A DNA stretch of 64,000 bases from Gnetum montanum (Eukaryota > Streptophyta > Gnetopsida > Gnetales > Gnetaceae): positions 431,008-495,007 of the forward strand of contig MNCI01018059.1 in NCBI GenBank assembly GCA_015680685.1. The letters run 5' to 3'. Of the stretch, positions 12,467 to 25,169 are shown piece by piece. Below the pieces are notes generated by a model. It worked only from the letters and a program-made list of their open reading frames with translations, had not been told where the DNA came from and searched no databases. Made by a program: the position numbers and the translations under genes. Every line of letters starts with the position of its first letter. The first letter of the stretch is position 1.

Positions 12467-14224
12467 ACTAAGACAGGTGAACCATTGTTGGCTCAAATCC
12501 AATGCAGGGGGAACATGTCAAATCATGTGCCTCGGGTAATTGTAAAATTTTCCAAAAGACATGGTTGCTAATGTTAAAAGTGGCCTGGGTTTTCACTTTT
12601 ATTACAATAGTTGTGCCATTTTGTGGGACATTGTACAAAATTATTTTTGGGCCTTGGAAGGGAATTTGATGACCATTTTTAAATTTAAAATTCATTTTTC
12701 AAGCTGTAGTTAATTCCAGTGGCTATTGGCTTGACGCGACAATATTCAGAAACATATTCCCAAGTACAAGGATAATGTTCAAAGGTCCTTGTCCCCGACA
12801 AGAAATTATCCTAATATTTATTAATACTTTTTAACCAACATATAATTGTGTCCATGTGTTTCGTTGTGAATTAACTTGAGACGGGTTTTATCAATAGTGC
12901 TATGCTTGTCGAGCTCTTGCAGTCTTTGGATACGAATACGACAGGGAACATGGCCAAAGGTAAAGTGCTTTCAATGATCTCGTTTTCACAAACACAGCCA
13001 TCGAAGTTATTCCTCCAAAATCAAGGACACACCAATCTCTCAATGTTGTTTGAATGCTTTTCTGAAGTGTGGGATTTGCTCAGAAACAATGTTTCCACTG
13101 ACGAAAGCTTTTTAAACCCAGGACTGGGAGGGAGGCAGGCAGGCAGGGAGTAGGGCAATTTTACTACAATTTCACAACACGAAGATCTTCAAGGAAGCAC
13201 ACCATACGAATACTCGATGGAGTTCTCGTGCCGTCCATAAATATGGATCGCAGCTATGACGGAGGGTGTAGATCATAAAGCAGGTAGCAGAAATAGTTAC
13301 GATCCCATAGATTTTTAACTCTTCTAAAGACTTTTGCATGCTTAAGCAATGTTGACGTCTAATGCTCCCTCGTCATTGTTAGCGACTCCAAATTTGTCAC
13401 CCGTGGAAGCTTGATTCAACTAGGTGTTGCTTGTTACTGCGCAGTTTGCATGTCGTTTTTGCTGGTTGCAGCTCTTTTCAACGCGTTTCAAGCTTCTCTT
13501 CAGGTCCATTTTGTGCGTACGGTTTTTGTTGGTTGCAGATCGTTTTTGCTGTCTGTAGCTCCATTCAAGCCGTGTCAATCTTTGCTTTGCATTCAGGTTT
13601 GGATCCGGTAAAGATAAAATGGTTCTGTGATCTTTGCACTTGATAATCTTGTTTTATTTTATTGGAGTGGTTGCCGCCGTTAAGAATGGTTTTATTTGCC
13701 TAGTTTACTGTTTTCCTAGGTTAAAGTGTCTTCAAAATTAATATGGGATAATAGGTTATTTATGTAGATTTTATCTTTACCCATTACCGGGGCCAGGGTT
13801 TCTGTTCTACTGCAGCTAATCTATGTCAGCATTTTCCCAATAAAACTGTACAAGTTTTTATCAACGAGCCAAACAATTAATAGAAATGGCATCTGCACCT
13901 TAACTAACACAGCCTTTACTAAACCTTATTTTGGAATTAGATATTAAGATGCAGGGAAGAAAGTGTGCTTGGTTTTTGTCTTCATATGATTCTTGTTCAG
14001 ATTTTCTATTACAAAGGTGTCTTTATTATTTATTGCACAACATATTGTTTTGGACCTGCCTGAATCTAAAGGCCATGTCTTTCCTGTGTCTTCGGTACCG
14101 TTTTCAGTGATATTAGGAAGTTGCTTGCCAATATTGTCCACTGCCTTACACTAAAACATATCATGTAAGGTAAAAAGACGTCGGTTAGGAAAATGAAAGT
14201 TTAAACAAAATTAATGTTCTGGGA
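12467..14224. other. Region downstream of the COG7 relic, no gene recognised
   Basis: Short frames occur at 12902-13153 and 13411-13643 but carry no family motif. A small (GGCA)n tract is at 13131-13148, and two similar segments built on GGTTGCAG lie at 13461-13560. I see no RNA gene or mobile-element boundary. Confidence 0.4.
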
Positions 14225-14405
14225 ATTATTTTCAGTTTGGATATTCCACCCGGTACATTATATAATTAAATTATTTTCAGTTTGGATATTCCACCCGGTA
14301 CATTATATAATTAAATTATTTTCAGTTTGGATATTCCACCCGGTACATTATATAATTAAATTATTTTCAGTTTGGATATTCCACCCGGTACATTATATAA
14401 TTAAA
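14225..14405. repeat. 45-bp minisatellite, four copies
   Basis: Four nearly identical 45-bp units, with TTCAGTTTGG starting at 14231, 14276, 14321 and 14366. Since 45 is a multiple of three, one forward frame stays open and reads the 15-residue unit LFSVWIFHPVHYIIK four times. The frame is short (88 codons) with no other protein-like feature, so I treat it as a chance open frame. Confidence 0.95.
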
Positions 14406-14613
14406 AAGCATCCAGGAAAAAAAACATTGCTGAAGGGGTATTGGGATGACTTTTTTTTAGAAGAATTGCTAAACTTTTAAAGAATATCTTGTTGGATGTT
14501 TTTTATTTTTCAACTATTTTAGTATGGAGAAAGGCAGCCTATTCTTTATTGATTTTCTTAAGCTTTTTTAAACATCATATGTGTTTTGTGCTCCTTTAAT
14601 GGAAAATCTATCA

Positions 14614-14739
14614 GCATACCTTAACCCAAGACTATGATTTGCGTTAAACATGGAGAGAAAAAAGTCAAATATCCAAGCATACCTTAACCCAAGACTATGA
14701 TTTGCGTTAAACATGGAGAGAAAAAAGTCAAATATCCAA
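14614..14739. repeat. 63-bp tandem duplication
   Basis: Two copies of a 63-bp segment, starting GCATACCTTAACCC at 14614 and again at 14677. It is non-coding and its near identity implies a recent duplication. Confidence 0.9.
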
Positions 14740-17597
14740 TTTAGAGGTAGATTCATTATGATGATTGCATGTATAGTATGTAGAACAAGAGTTAGAAATA
14801 TTCATAAATAAATGGGGTGTAGAAACAACCAAGAGAACTCAGTAGTAAGTAACTTTAGAATCATAGAATAACTTTAGAACTCCATAATTCCTAAACTAAA
14901 CTTTAGATTTTTAGTTCATCATTTTGTATATTGAGCCCATGCTTGCTTGGAAGTAATGCTAAACTTGATTATTACATTCTTATATATCGAATGACTCATA
15001 ACATTCTCTGCTTTTATTTAAACCATGAGCTTAATAATTATTTATTAGATAGTATTAACATATGAATCTTCAACTACAAAATGGGTAATATTGCACTTTG
15101 AGCCATATATAGAATAGTTTTTTTTTTTTAGGGAAGGAAATGTTGGCAATGTCAAATGAAGGGGTTGGCCCTCTAGGCAAAGCCCGTAGTTTCTCAAGAA
15201 TTTTATTTTGAATATAATTCATATATAACATTTTGGGAGCTTTTGTGTGAGTTTGCGTATGCAAAGGTTAGTTTTAAAATTCAATAACAATGACTTTTCT
15301 CCTCAAAATTATTGCAATATGATAACCCAAAATATGTGGTTACGTATCATGTCATATTTCCATGTTGATAAGAGTATCCTAATCACTACACTAGGAGCAT
15401 TACAGTGTTCAATAGCGATACAACTATTGCCATGTATAATTTACATGCATACTTGCATGCTTTATTTATATAATAGCTTCTTTCGCTTGTTGCGACATAG
15501 TAGCTTACTTAGCTAGCTTTTCTTTAGAAAAATGGAGCTGAAGCACAAAAGTGATTCTAATGACAAACAATTTTAAGTAGGAGGTTGCATACCAAAGTAG
15601 GATCTATCCATCTTATGTATATGAAAGTAGAATATATCTATCTTAGGATCTGTCTATCCATTTATTACTTTATTGTACATCTTCTATTTGTTGCGGGTTC
15701 TCTCCTTGCATCTATATGTTTACGAACTAACAAAGTTCATATAGGTGTGTTGCAAAAGAAAAATGTATCATACATGAATGAGTTTTTTTGTAAACCCACA
15801 CATTTTCTTTTGAACAAAATAACGTATAGTGATTGATACATTGGCAAGTGATGAAATTTAAATAGCCATGATAACTCATAGCCAGGCTCTAGATTGGATA
15901 GATAGGGATGCCCCTTGTGAAGGTAAAGGTAAAGTACATATATATCTATAACCGTTTTTGCTTTCTTTGATAGTTAATTTGACATAACATTAAAGTATAC
16001 TTAATTCGACATGACATATGACCTTGGAAATAGAAGTTTTATTGATAGTCTTTATCTTTGACCCCAATCTCCATCCACAAAAGGCTATAAAGGTTAAAAG
16101 TTTTAACTCTATGGCTATAGTAGTTAAGTGTCATTATGTTAAAAGTTTTAACTCTATGGCTATAGTAGTTAAGTGTCATTATGTCACCAAGATTTGCGTA
16201 TATATTATCACCACTTATTAACAACTAGGGGTAATGTTTGTAAAGATTAATGGTGAGAGAGACAATAGAGTATAATGAGTAGCAAGTGGTCACATGATGT
16301 AAAAAGATGTTTTCTTGGTTTCTATTAATATTCCATTTATCTATTTTTAACATGAATTATAAAGTCCTTATGTAGCTATTAGGCTACATTCTTTCCTAAT
16401 GTAACTTTTTAGAGCAAAATGTACCCAAAATAAAGATGTATTTTGTGTAAACTTTGCAAGCCATTTTGTATTTTGTATGTTAGTTTAATAATCTTAGTAG
16501 TATTTCTCTCAAATAATTGCATACAAACCTTTTACTACTATTGATATTAGTTGTAGATCTCTTATATATTTATGGTCTAATGTTGAAATCCAATTATCCC
16601 TAGAAGTTTTTCTTTCTATCAATTATCATGCTTTTACAAGTATTTCACTATTCTTATTTTATTCTTTATGCATGTTCCATTGCACATATTAATTCCTTGT
16701 TCTATACATTTAGTTATGCATATTTTATTTTTAGTATACATGTGATTATACAACACTCTATTCATGGAGCAATTAGGACTCTATTACTTTTCATAGAATT
16801 CTAAGTTGATTTTTAAATTAGAATTATTTGTTACATAAATAGCTTTGTTAAGGAAATGCCTTAGTATGATATTCCACCTAAAATCTAACTACATTGCATT
16901 TGAGACATTTAAAAATGTCAGTTTAACCCTTGGTTTAGTAAAAGTGAAGTTATGGTGCTCAAGATATCCAAGTTTTAGTTTGTGCATGAGTGTGACATTT
17001 GAACTATAGGACTATGTTGAGTGATGATTAAATAAGATTTTTGAAATGCGGATGCTTAATGTGCTTAATACGGATTTTATAGGTTTAAGAAAATTTTAAT
17101 TTGGAATTTCTGTGTATTTGTAATGAATCTTTGAACCTTAAGGGGAGAAAATAGGAGATAGACTTATGAAATTGTTTAACAAAGAAAATATTAGAAAAAA
17201 AGTTAAGTCAGTTTCATTTCACGTGAAAAAGTAAGGTTGTACTAAAAAGTTAAAAGCATATGAAATGTATAATAGTATACATACTTTATATAATGCATAT
17301 TATATCTTGCTTTACCACCATCATTTTACTTTTTTTTTTATTAAACTAGAAACCATTTCTAAACTTGTTTCTTCAATTAGAAACCATTTCAAGCCTCTTT
17401 TTTTTTTTGTTCCAATGATTTTCTGGAAATTCTTGTCTTATGTATACACATATCCATACCACTTGTTGTGCTACATGTGATCCTATTGCTTATAAATAAA
17501 TCCATGTCCACTTGATGTGTTTTACTTTAGCTTGTGGAAGGCTTCTAGTATGTTGACTTAAGATAAAGTATAAGCATATTGTAGACGTCTTGAGTAG
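14740..17597. other. AT-rich intergenic DNA, no gene recognised
   Basis: No gene is supported. Short frames at 15247-15516, 15585-15836 and 17265-17480 are low-complexity and rich in Tyr, Leu and Ile, as expected from random AT-rich sequence. The only structured feature is the duplication at 16093-16182. Confidence 0.45.
16093..16182. repeat. 45-bp tandem duplication
   Basis: GTTAAAAGTTTTAACTC begins at 16093 and again at 16138, giving two 45-bp copies. Each copy contains the palindrome TTAAAAGTTTTAA. It is unrelated in sequence to the 45-bp array at 14225. Confidence 0.9.
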
Positions 17598-17602
17598 GAA
17601 AG

Positions 17603-18457
17603 TGATGAACCGTATTTTGTCTGGCTATGATATTAGATACCCAATATCAAGGGCCATGAAGTGATGTCAGATATACGATATCGTAGGATGTGTGCCAACC
17701 TATAAATATAGCGCTTGGGCACATGGTTTGCATAAGTCTTTGCCCATAGAGTAGTTGAACTCTTGCAATTTTATTCCATAGTTTTAGAGAACAGTCAGTG
17801 AGTGCTTGCAGTATGGATTTGAGTTAGTTGTACGACATCTTATTTGAGTGGAAATGTACCTGGACACATTCCATGAACCACAATAAGATCGAGATTGATT
17901 CTTTTTCATTGTAGCACTTTGACTTATATTAGATTTACTTTCCATGCAATTTACTTTTCATGTACTTAGTTAATATTTATGATTTTATGCATAGTAATGA
18001 ATTGGCAGAATCAGTGCGACCAATTTCAAGCATAAGCATGTATTCACTTGGTAACCTCAACAACATTATTGCTTGGTTCGACTAGTGACATAGTGCCAAG
18101 TAATTCCAATAGTGGATACGTGGGTTCACGATGTGTACGGCAAGTTGGGAATGGATACTCATCATTCATAGGCTAGTTTAGACTTTACTTTTTGTTGTTA
18201 ATTAGTTTAAATAATTGATTTCTTTATTATCATTAGGAGTCATAAGGCTGAAACAACATCAAGAATCATATGCCTCACTCTAGACTAAACTATACGTGAT
18301 AAAGCTACCACTAGTCCAAGTGGGAAGATATCGAACTACGATCAAGGCATAACAATCTAGAAGCCACAACTAGTCCCATCCATGGAATTTAACTAGATTG
18401 TGTGTGAATGCTTGTGATTCAAATGGTTGGGCATAGGGGATACCTTGCTGCTCATTA
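17603..18457 (+). mobile_element. Solo LTR, Athila-like family, diverged
   Basis: 855 bp from TGATGAACCG to GCTCATTA, flanked by the 5-bp duplication GAAAG (17598-17602 and 18458-18462). It keeps the family skeleton: an ATATCGTA block, a TATA-like CTATAAATATAG at about 17701, and a U5 with TGGTTGGGCATAGGGGATACC. The last bases read TTA where younger copies read TCA. It is older than the copies at 21971-37291. Confidence 0.85.
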
Positions 18458-18462
18458 GAAAG

Positions 18463-20174
18463 GAAGCTAATTAGAAGATTTTGAAAGGCCCTAGTAACTC
18501 AGTAAGGAAGTTTATTTTATTTTTCTTTTTATGTAGATGTTCTACATTATTATGGAATTTATACTCTCTTTTTGCTATTTGATTCTTCGTTATTCTATTA
18601 TTGTTTTAATTATTTAGTTGGGCTTGTTTTATATGGGAATTTGAATAATAATTTTGTTGAGATCCTTTTTTATCTTTTGAGTGAATTTTTGAGATATGTA
18701 GAAATCTTACCCAACTTATTTTTTGAATCTTTTATGATTATTTTGGATTAATCCTTGATATGGACAAAATTTTATGCGAATTTTGGCTATTATGGAGGAT
18801 GTTTTGGTTATTTTAAAAATCATGAGAAAAATTGAAATATGATAAAATTATATATATTGTGACCGAGTTTGCTTAATATTTGTAAGTTTATGTGTAGCTA
18901 GGAAATTAGCCAAGATTAAGTAGTTGAGTTTAATGGTGTGTAGTAAGGTATAGTCAAGACTTATCCTTGTGAGGTATGTGTCATGGTTGCTAAGGATGTT
19001 TGTAGTGAGGTTATTCCAAGACTTATTGGGATATTTTTGGTAGTGAGGATAATCAAGACCTATCCTTTAGAGATTCTTAGATAAAATATAAAATATTTAG
19101 ATTTTTGGAAAATTTGTGGCATTTTTGGACTTTGAGATATTTTTGAATATTTAATTAGAGGCCTTTGTTCAACCTATATCCTTTTTCTAGCCTAAACATT
19201 ATATACGAGCTATGTAATACCCCTATTAATTATCTATAAAATTCGACAACTAACTAATATAAGTGTTAGGAAACCCCAAGGATTTGAATAGAATTACAAT
19301 AAAAATTTTTATATAAGCAAGCTTAAATGACAAAAATTTAGTAAAGTCATAATATAATAATTAAAATAATAAAAGAATAGTGAAGAATCAGACATTATAG
19401 ACAAAGAGTACAAAATCTACAACAAAGTAAACAAGCTACATAAAAGAATGTTGGGAAATTGTCCATGCCAACATGATACACACATGTGATACCCATGTGA
19501 TCCCAAATACTTGCATCCTTACCAACTAGCATAGCCAACCACCATGACATAGGGAAGACTAACAAATAGTAACTACTAACTTGTAACATGAGGAAACCAT
19601 ATGCATACATTTAGATGAAGGAAATGAAATTAATTGCTTGAGCATTTGCCCTAGTCTAGTAGGGGCTTGGGACTTCCTTTCATTTTCTTTCTTTCATGAT
19701 AGCTTCTGATGTGTTGTTATCTTCCTTACCTTGATTTGAACTTTATTTGTGGGTTGTTTTACACCTCAACAAAGAAAGAAAAATAAAATAAACTTCCTTA
19801 CTATGTTGCTAAGGCTAAAATCTCCTAATTAGCTTTCTTTCTTGCCCTTATCATTCACAATAAACTTTTACCTCACTTCAAACCTTTGCACCAAAAGCTT
19901 TCTATTAGCCAATATAAAATATAATTGAAGGGTAAAAGGCTATTTATAGCTTGAGAGATCATATGTAATATGACACATGGTCTAGTACATCTTCATACAA
20001 GCTAAAGATTCATAGAAAAACTTTGAACAAGAAACATAGGGCTTCAAGTAGCTTTTGTTTCATAAAGCAACAAGAAAAATTCAATGTAGTCAATTGTGGT
20101 AAAGAAAAATTAGCAAAGCAAATGCTTCATGTAATGCTTTTATATGTTTTATACCTTTCATATTTTACATATTT
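18463..20174. other. AT-rich intergenic DNA, no gene recognised
   Basis: No gene is identified. Between about 18935 and 19080 a degenerate motif (GTAGTGAGG followed by TCAAGACTTATCC) recurs three times at irregular spacing. The minus-strand frame at 19395-19610 has no recognisable domain. Confidence 0.4.
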
Positions 20175-20260
20175 AACAACAAGGTATTAACCTAGTGGTA
20201 AGACTCTTGACTTGAAAGCTTTAAGTCATGGGTTTGATTTTGGTAAGTAATGTTGAATTA
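20175..20260 (+). mobile_element. tRNA-derived SINE copy (5' part)
   Basis: Box-A-like TTAACCTAGTGGTAAG is followed about 40 bp later by box-B-like GGGTTTGATTTTG. The middle (GACTCTTGACTTG) matches the other SINE copies. The tail differs from the 39012 copy, so this is a truncated or different subfamily member. Confidence 0.6.
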
Positions 20261-20295
20261 TTTTTGGTTGAGAGGCTAGCTACCAATTATAGATC

Positions 20296-20393
20296 AGTAA
20301 CGCTAAATAATATTTTATCCATAAAACTCAAGGGAGAGCTTATTAGTAACGCTAAATAATATTTCATCCATAACATTCCAAGGAGAGCCTATC
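20296..20393. repeat. 49-bp tandem duplication
   Basis: AGTAACGCTAAATAATATTT begins at 20296 and again at 20345. The two copies differ at a few positions. It lies just downstream of the SINE at 20175. Confidence 0.85.
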
Positions 20394-21299
20394 TATAATG
20401 GTATATTTTATCTATAACACCAACATATTTGCTCAAAGTAATCTATGGTTTCTATGTTTATGTGTTCTTATTGCAATGCACAAGGAATAATATTTGGAAG
20501 GACACGAAATAACCAAACTTGAAATTAGTTATCCTGCTCATCATGCAATGATAGTGATCTTACCAAATTGGTTAGAGAATACATAGAATTTGGTAAAATG
20601 GTAACTTGGATAATTTATAATAAAATAGATGAACTAAACTTCAACTTTGTTTTTGCAAGATTCTCTTAGCAAAATTATAAGTATACATATAAATACTTGT
20701 AATTACAATTATTTCAGGGTTCCAACATCGCCCCTCACCTCCCACCCATATTTTACATAATTACTTTTTTTTTGTAATGGCATTTGTTTCAAGTGCTTGC
20801 TAAATTGACTTTACTTTGTTTATTAATTTTTTCCTTTGTATTTTCATAAGCCCATTTCTTATTTTTTCTTTGCAACTAATACCCTAAGATCCAAAGACTC
20901 ACAACAAATACATAGAAACTTCAAATCAAAATTTGTTTAAACCTACAAGACTCATATCAAGCATATTATAAATTCACTTGCCAAAATTGTATCCAAGCAT
21001 CACTCATCATAGCTCTATAATTCAAATGTCGAAACTCTTGTGTAAATTGAATATTTAATATTTCGAGCATTGTAACTCTAATTTTGGTGAACCAAGAGTT
21101 AGAACCAATATTTTTGGATGTTTTAGATGCATTGGTAAGGTTAGATTTAAGGTAGGATATCATTTGAAGGAACTTCCTTTACAAAGTTTTTTTGTTTTTT
21201 GCAATATTTAATTACAATTTAAAACTAGGCTTAAAATTTCAATTTGATAAAAAAAAAATGATAGAGGTATGGCTTGAGTAAGGTTAGGGTTTTAAATTA
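20394..21299. other. AT-rich intergenic DNA, no gene recognised
   Basis: No coding region, repeat boundary or RNA gene could be supported here. Confidence 0.4.
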
Positions 21300-21390
21300 G
21301 TAGTGTTGGCTAGTTGGCAAGTTGGACAAATGTTAAGAGTTTGGGTTTTCAAGTGAGATGTCATGGGTTCAATTCTAGTTGGGCAAAAGT
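21300..21390 (+). mobile_element. Degenerate tRNA-derived SINE copy
   Basis: A weak box A (TTGGCTAGTTGGCAAG) and a good box B (GGGTTCAATTCT, 21365-21376) with TGTCATGGGTTC as in the other copies. The spacing between boxes is longer than at 39012. Confidence 0.5.
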
Positions 21391-21829
21391 CAAATTATAT
21401 AATCACATGTGTATTAAAGAATAAAATATGCATAGTCAAATACTTGTAAAACATGATAAGTAATAGAAAGCAAAGCTTCTAGGAGTGATTAGATTTCAAC
21501 ATTCAACCATAAAATATACCAAAGATCTTTAACTAAGTATCAATAACAATAAAAGTAAAAGATACAAAAATTTAACAAATAGATTGTATTCACTTTGATA
21601 AAACAATAACAACAACAACAATATAATCCTACTATTTAGTCTACGAAATTAAGAATAACTTATTAAAACATATTGGATGATATTAAATAATTAAATGCAT
21701 GCATTAATTTAATAATTTAACTTATACAAATTTTTAGGTTCTAACATAAGAGGTAATTATTTAAACTCAAAAGTTCACTATCTGTTTGCTTTACTCTCAA
21801 TGAGAGGTTGCATTTTCATTAGTAGGCCT

Positions 21830-21965
21830 CGTTTGAGTTTACATCATCTTAGAATAGAAAGCGGAAGATGGGTATAAATTCCTAGAGAAGAACAACATGT
21901 AGGCTATGTGGTTTAATACATATTGAAGATGAAAAGCATGTTTTTCATACTTGCCCTTAAACTAA
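21830..21965 (+). pseudogene. LINE reverse-transcriptase C-terminal zinc-knuckle relic
   Basis: Across one frameshift the sequence reads LRIESGRW, IPREE, CRLCG and EDEKHVFHTCP. This is the zf-RVT signature at the C-terminus of plant LINE reverse transcriptases (C-x2-C ... H-x3-C). The relic is cut at 21966-21970 by insertion of the outer LTR element, and sequence resumes at 37297. Upstream LINE domains are not visible. Confidence 0.7.
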
Positions 21966-21970
21966 ACATT

Positions 21971-22486
21971 TGATGGGACACGATATATCGCATGGGATGC
22001 GATATCGCGGCCCACGCGATATCTCGTCGTCCCTCGCGATATCGTGTATGTGATATCGTGGTGCGCTGCTAAGTCTATAAATAAGAGGTGACTCTCCCTT
22101 GTTTTCCATCCTAGGCTTAGACCGTAGCGAAACTCTAGTAGTTTGACCTCTCCAGAGATAGAATATTTTCCATGTGCCCGCAGTAGGAGCTCCAAAGTGA
22201 ATGGATCTTTATTTGAGTAGACATTGTACCTGAACACAAGTTTGTGTACGGCAATAAAGACGAACTTCTTGGATAAACCTTTCAGTGCATGGAATAGGCT
22301 AAATAGGATTTTATTTAATGTTATTTATTGTTTATCATTTAATTGTTTTCTTAGTTATTGAATCTCTCTCAACCCTTCTCTCCTAGTTAAGTGCCTCAGT
22401 ACGACCGCTTCGATCACGTGCATTATGCATGGTGATCCCAGCAACGACTAGCGTTTGGTAACCACGGTTGCATTGGTTCAGGGTGT
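21971..22486 (+). repeat. Outer element 5' LTR, left segment
   Basis: U3, R and part of U5 of the outer 5' LTR. It has GATATC palindromes, a TATA-like CTATAAATAAGAGG at about 22075-22088, and matches 36462 onward. It ends with GGTGT (22482-22486), the left copy of the inner element's target duplication. The LTR resumes at 30773. Confidence 0.9.
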
Positions 22487-23057
22487 TGATGAGACGCGAT
22501 TCGCATAGGCCGCGATATCGCGTACGCGATATCACGTCTTCCCTATGATATCGTGTACGCGATACCGCAGTCCGCTGCCATATCTATAAATAAGAGATGG
22601 CTTTCCCAGTTATAGGGATCCCAATTTTAGAGTAGCGAAGCTCTGGCAGTTTGATCCCTCCAGAGTTAGATTTTTTCTCGTGTCTACCCGCAGTGTGGTG
22701 AATGTAATTGTACAATGTCTTTATTCGAGTGTGCCATACTTGGACACGCACATGACCGGCAATAAAGATCGAGACTACTTTATCATTGCAGCATTCACTT
22801 TGTTATTTATTTATTTGTTATTTATTTAATGTTATTTACTGTTTTCTCTCTCTCACCCTTAAACTCCTAGAACGCGGAACGAGTATGACTTGATTACAAG
22901 CATTTAAGTGTGNTTAGTCTAGGTGGGAAGACAACAAACTGCGACCTAAGGCTAACTATCTAGGTGCCACAACTAGTCCATCTACGGAGTTCGACCGGAT
23001 CGCGCGTGCGACGCTCGTTTCGTATGGTTGAGTGTAGGGGTACCTCGCCACTCATCA
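22487..23057 (+). repeat. Inner element 5' LTR (about 0.3 kb missing at an N)
   Basis: 571 bp against 866 bp for its partner at 29902. Alignment by eye shows that the single N at 22913 replaces about 326 bp that correspond to 30298-30624. The U3 palindrome block is longer than in the 3' LTR by about 28 bp. A TATA-like CTATAAATAAGAG is at about 22583. Confidence 0.9.
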
Positions 23058-23076
23058 TTGGTGTCGTTGCCGGGGA
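23058..23076 (+). promoter_or_regulatory. Primer-binding site, Asp-tRNA type
   Basis: TTGGTGTCGTTGCCGGGGAC directly follows the 5' LTR. It is complementary, with one or two mismatches, to the 3' end of plant tRNA-Asp, the primer used by Athila elements. Confidence 0.8.
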
Positions 23077-23189
23077 CGGTGCCAGTTATCTAGATTAGTT
23101 ATATCATTTAAGGTCACTGTAAAGAACTTAACGATATATCTTTCAGAAAATAATAATTATTAAAGTCATGCCTAAATTCACACACAACA

Positions 23190-25169
23190 ATGCCTCTCCT
23201 ACAAGATGATAATAACGCCACACTTAGTGAGGAAGTTCATTGGAGAACCAATGAGATATATGACAATGAAGATTGGAGTATACAACCTGAAGTGGGAGTT
23301 TCCTATAACCATGAACAAAAACAACGTCATCACAACGCATGAAAGCCTAACTTCCCCAATGACGATGAACCCCCACTAGCCACTATAAGCCTAACGCAAA
23401 TACAAGAGGCTGTTCGAATCTCACGTAGGCATCGTAAAGAGAGCCGTCTACCTAGGCTTGATTTAAGTAATTTTCCCAAATTTTCAGGAGGCTATGACTT
23501 AGATTCACATCAATATTTACTAGCCTTCTACAATGCCTGCACCTGGAATAACATTGATAACAGTTGGCAAATACTTAAGCTCTTTCCTATGACACTTGTT
23601 GACCAAGCAAAAGTATGGTATAGATCGTTAAAACCAAATTCAATACGATGCTGGTCAACAATGGTAGAGGTCTTTAATGAAAAATATCAAACCTATGCAA
23701 GAGTGTTAGCCTTGAGGAAACAAATCCAAGAGTGGAAACAAGCAAAACATGAACCCTTGGACATGGCTTTAGAAAGATATTATGCACTGTTAAACAATTG
23801 TCCAGGCCATGGGTTTTCCGAGGAAAGGCTAATGTGCCATATCATTGATGGGCTACGTAATGAAACAAGAGAGACCTTAGAAACGTATGGCCGATGTCAA
23901 CTATACAACCTACGAACCCATCAAATTCAAGAGCTTATTCAAGGGGTAGCAAAAGAAGAAGGAGAAATAGCTACATGGGAGAGTGTTGAAAAACATCAAT
24001 GGGACCAAAATAGTAACTCAACAAAGGTCCCTAATCATAACAAGGAGAGATCAACAAATCTCAAGGTGGAAACATCATCTTTGCCAATACAACAATCATT
24101 AGAAGAAGCCAAGGCAAAGATCAATAAGATGTTGGAATGGATGAATCAAAAATGTGGAGAATATATTAACATCATTAGGGATAGAGTTTTGATAACCCAA
24201 GAAGCAAGACAAAACAATAGACATTCGAAAAAAAAGAATAAAGGGAATAAGTGCTCAACTATTAATCATATGTATGAATGTAACATATGCCTGTACGATC
24301 ACCCCAAAGGCCAATGCTCAATCTTGTTACATCTACATGAGCATTGGGGAAACACGTTACATCTAGAGTTCGTACAAAGATACTGTTTTCGATCACAGTG
24401 GCAACAATCCCAGTCGTGGGGGAATCCAACCTTAGACTAGAGGCACCCTTCTTATTTTTCGAATCCAAACGCTTACCACGTTCAACACCCTGTTTCTTCG
24501 ACTAGGCCAACATACTCTAGCTCACCACAATACCATTCTCTAGAATACTATCAACCCATACCTCCAACACAACCACCACCTTGCGCGCCTTACATTCCTC
24601 CTAACTTTCAACATTCTTATCCTTTCCCTCCTTCCATAGTGCCACCAACTGTTCCTAAGGTGTTTGTACCATCGCAACCCATGAACAACACTTGTGCTAC
24701 TGCTACTAATAGCAGTGAGAAGCCTCCTCAACATCAAAGGTGTCCTTTCTTTAAACACGGCCGTAGGAAGGGACAACATAACTCTAAGGCCACTGCATGT
24801 TCCAACCCAGCACAAGTCCCACATTGTGGTGCACCCTTACCTTCGAACCCAACACCTCATGTAACTTCATCAGGGCCACCAACTTACACTCCAACAACCA
24901 TACGGCCCAATGAACACAACCATGGGAGACATCAGCTCAATCCTTGCATGCCATCTAACGGTCCTAAACATCATAGTGGATCAACTCGTTATCCGGGAAC
25001 TACATCGTATGAAGTGCCCCACTATGCTTATTATGAAGTGTGTGAAATCCAAGGGGATAAGTATGGATCGATTTCAATATTTCCAATATGCAAGGATCCT
25101 CATTTCCCATTTATTAATCCTTGCCATACTCAAACGTTTAGTTATGGGGGATATCCCCCATTTCAATGA
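23190..25169 (+). pseudogene. Gag polyprotein of the inner element
   Basis: One frame of 660 codons with only two nonsense codons (TGA at 23340, TAG at 24438), both one C-to-T change from Arg (CGA) or Gln (CAG). The retrotransposon gag core includes FPKFSGGYD, VWYRSLKPNS, WSTMVEVFNEKYQTYARV and HEPLDMALERYYALL. Around codon 368 a short zinc-knuckle-like CNICLYDHPKGQC follows a Lys-rich stretch. The last third is rich in Pro, His, Ser and Thr. There is no protease domain. The frame is well preserved, so the insertion is probably young. Confidence 0.85.

Noticed and set aside
14214-14480. 88-codon frame with four LFSVWIFHPVHYIIK repeats
   Set aside because: It follows from a 45-bp minisatellite; there is no start context, homology or neighbouring exon.
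21971-22600. GATATC-rich clusters considered as a CRISPR array or centromeric satellite
   Set aside because: They are short palindromes confined to the U3 of LTRs, with no repeat-spacer structure and no long array.
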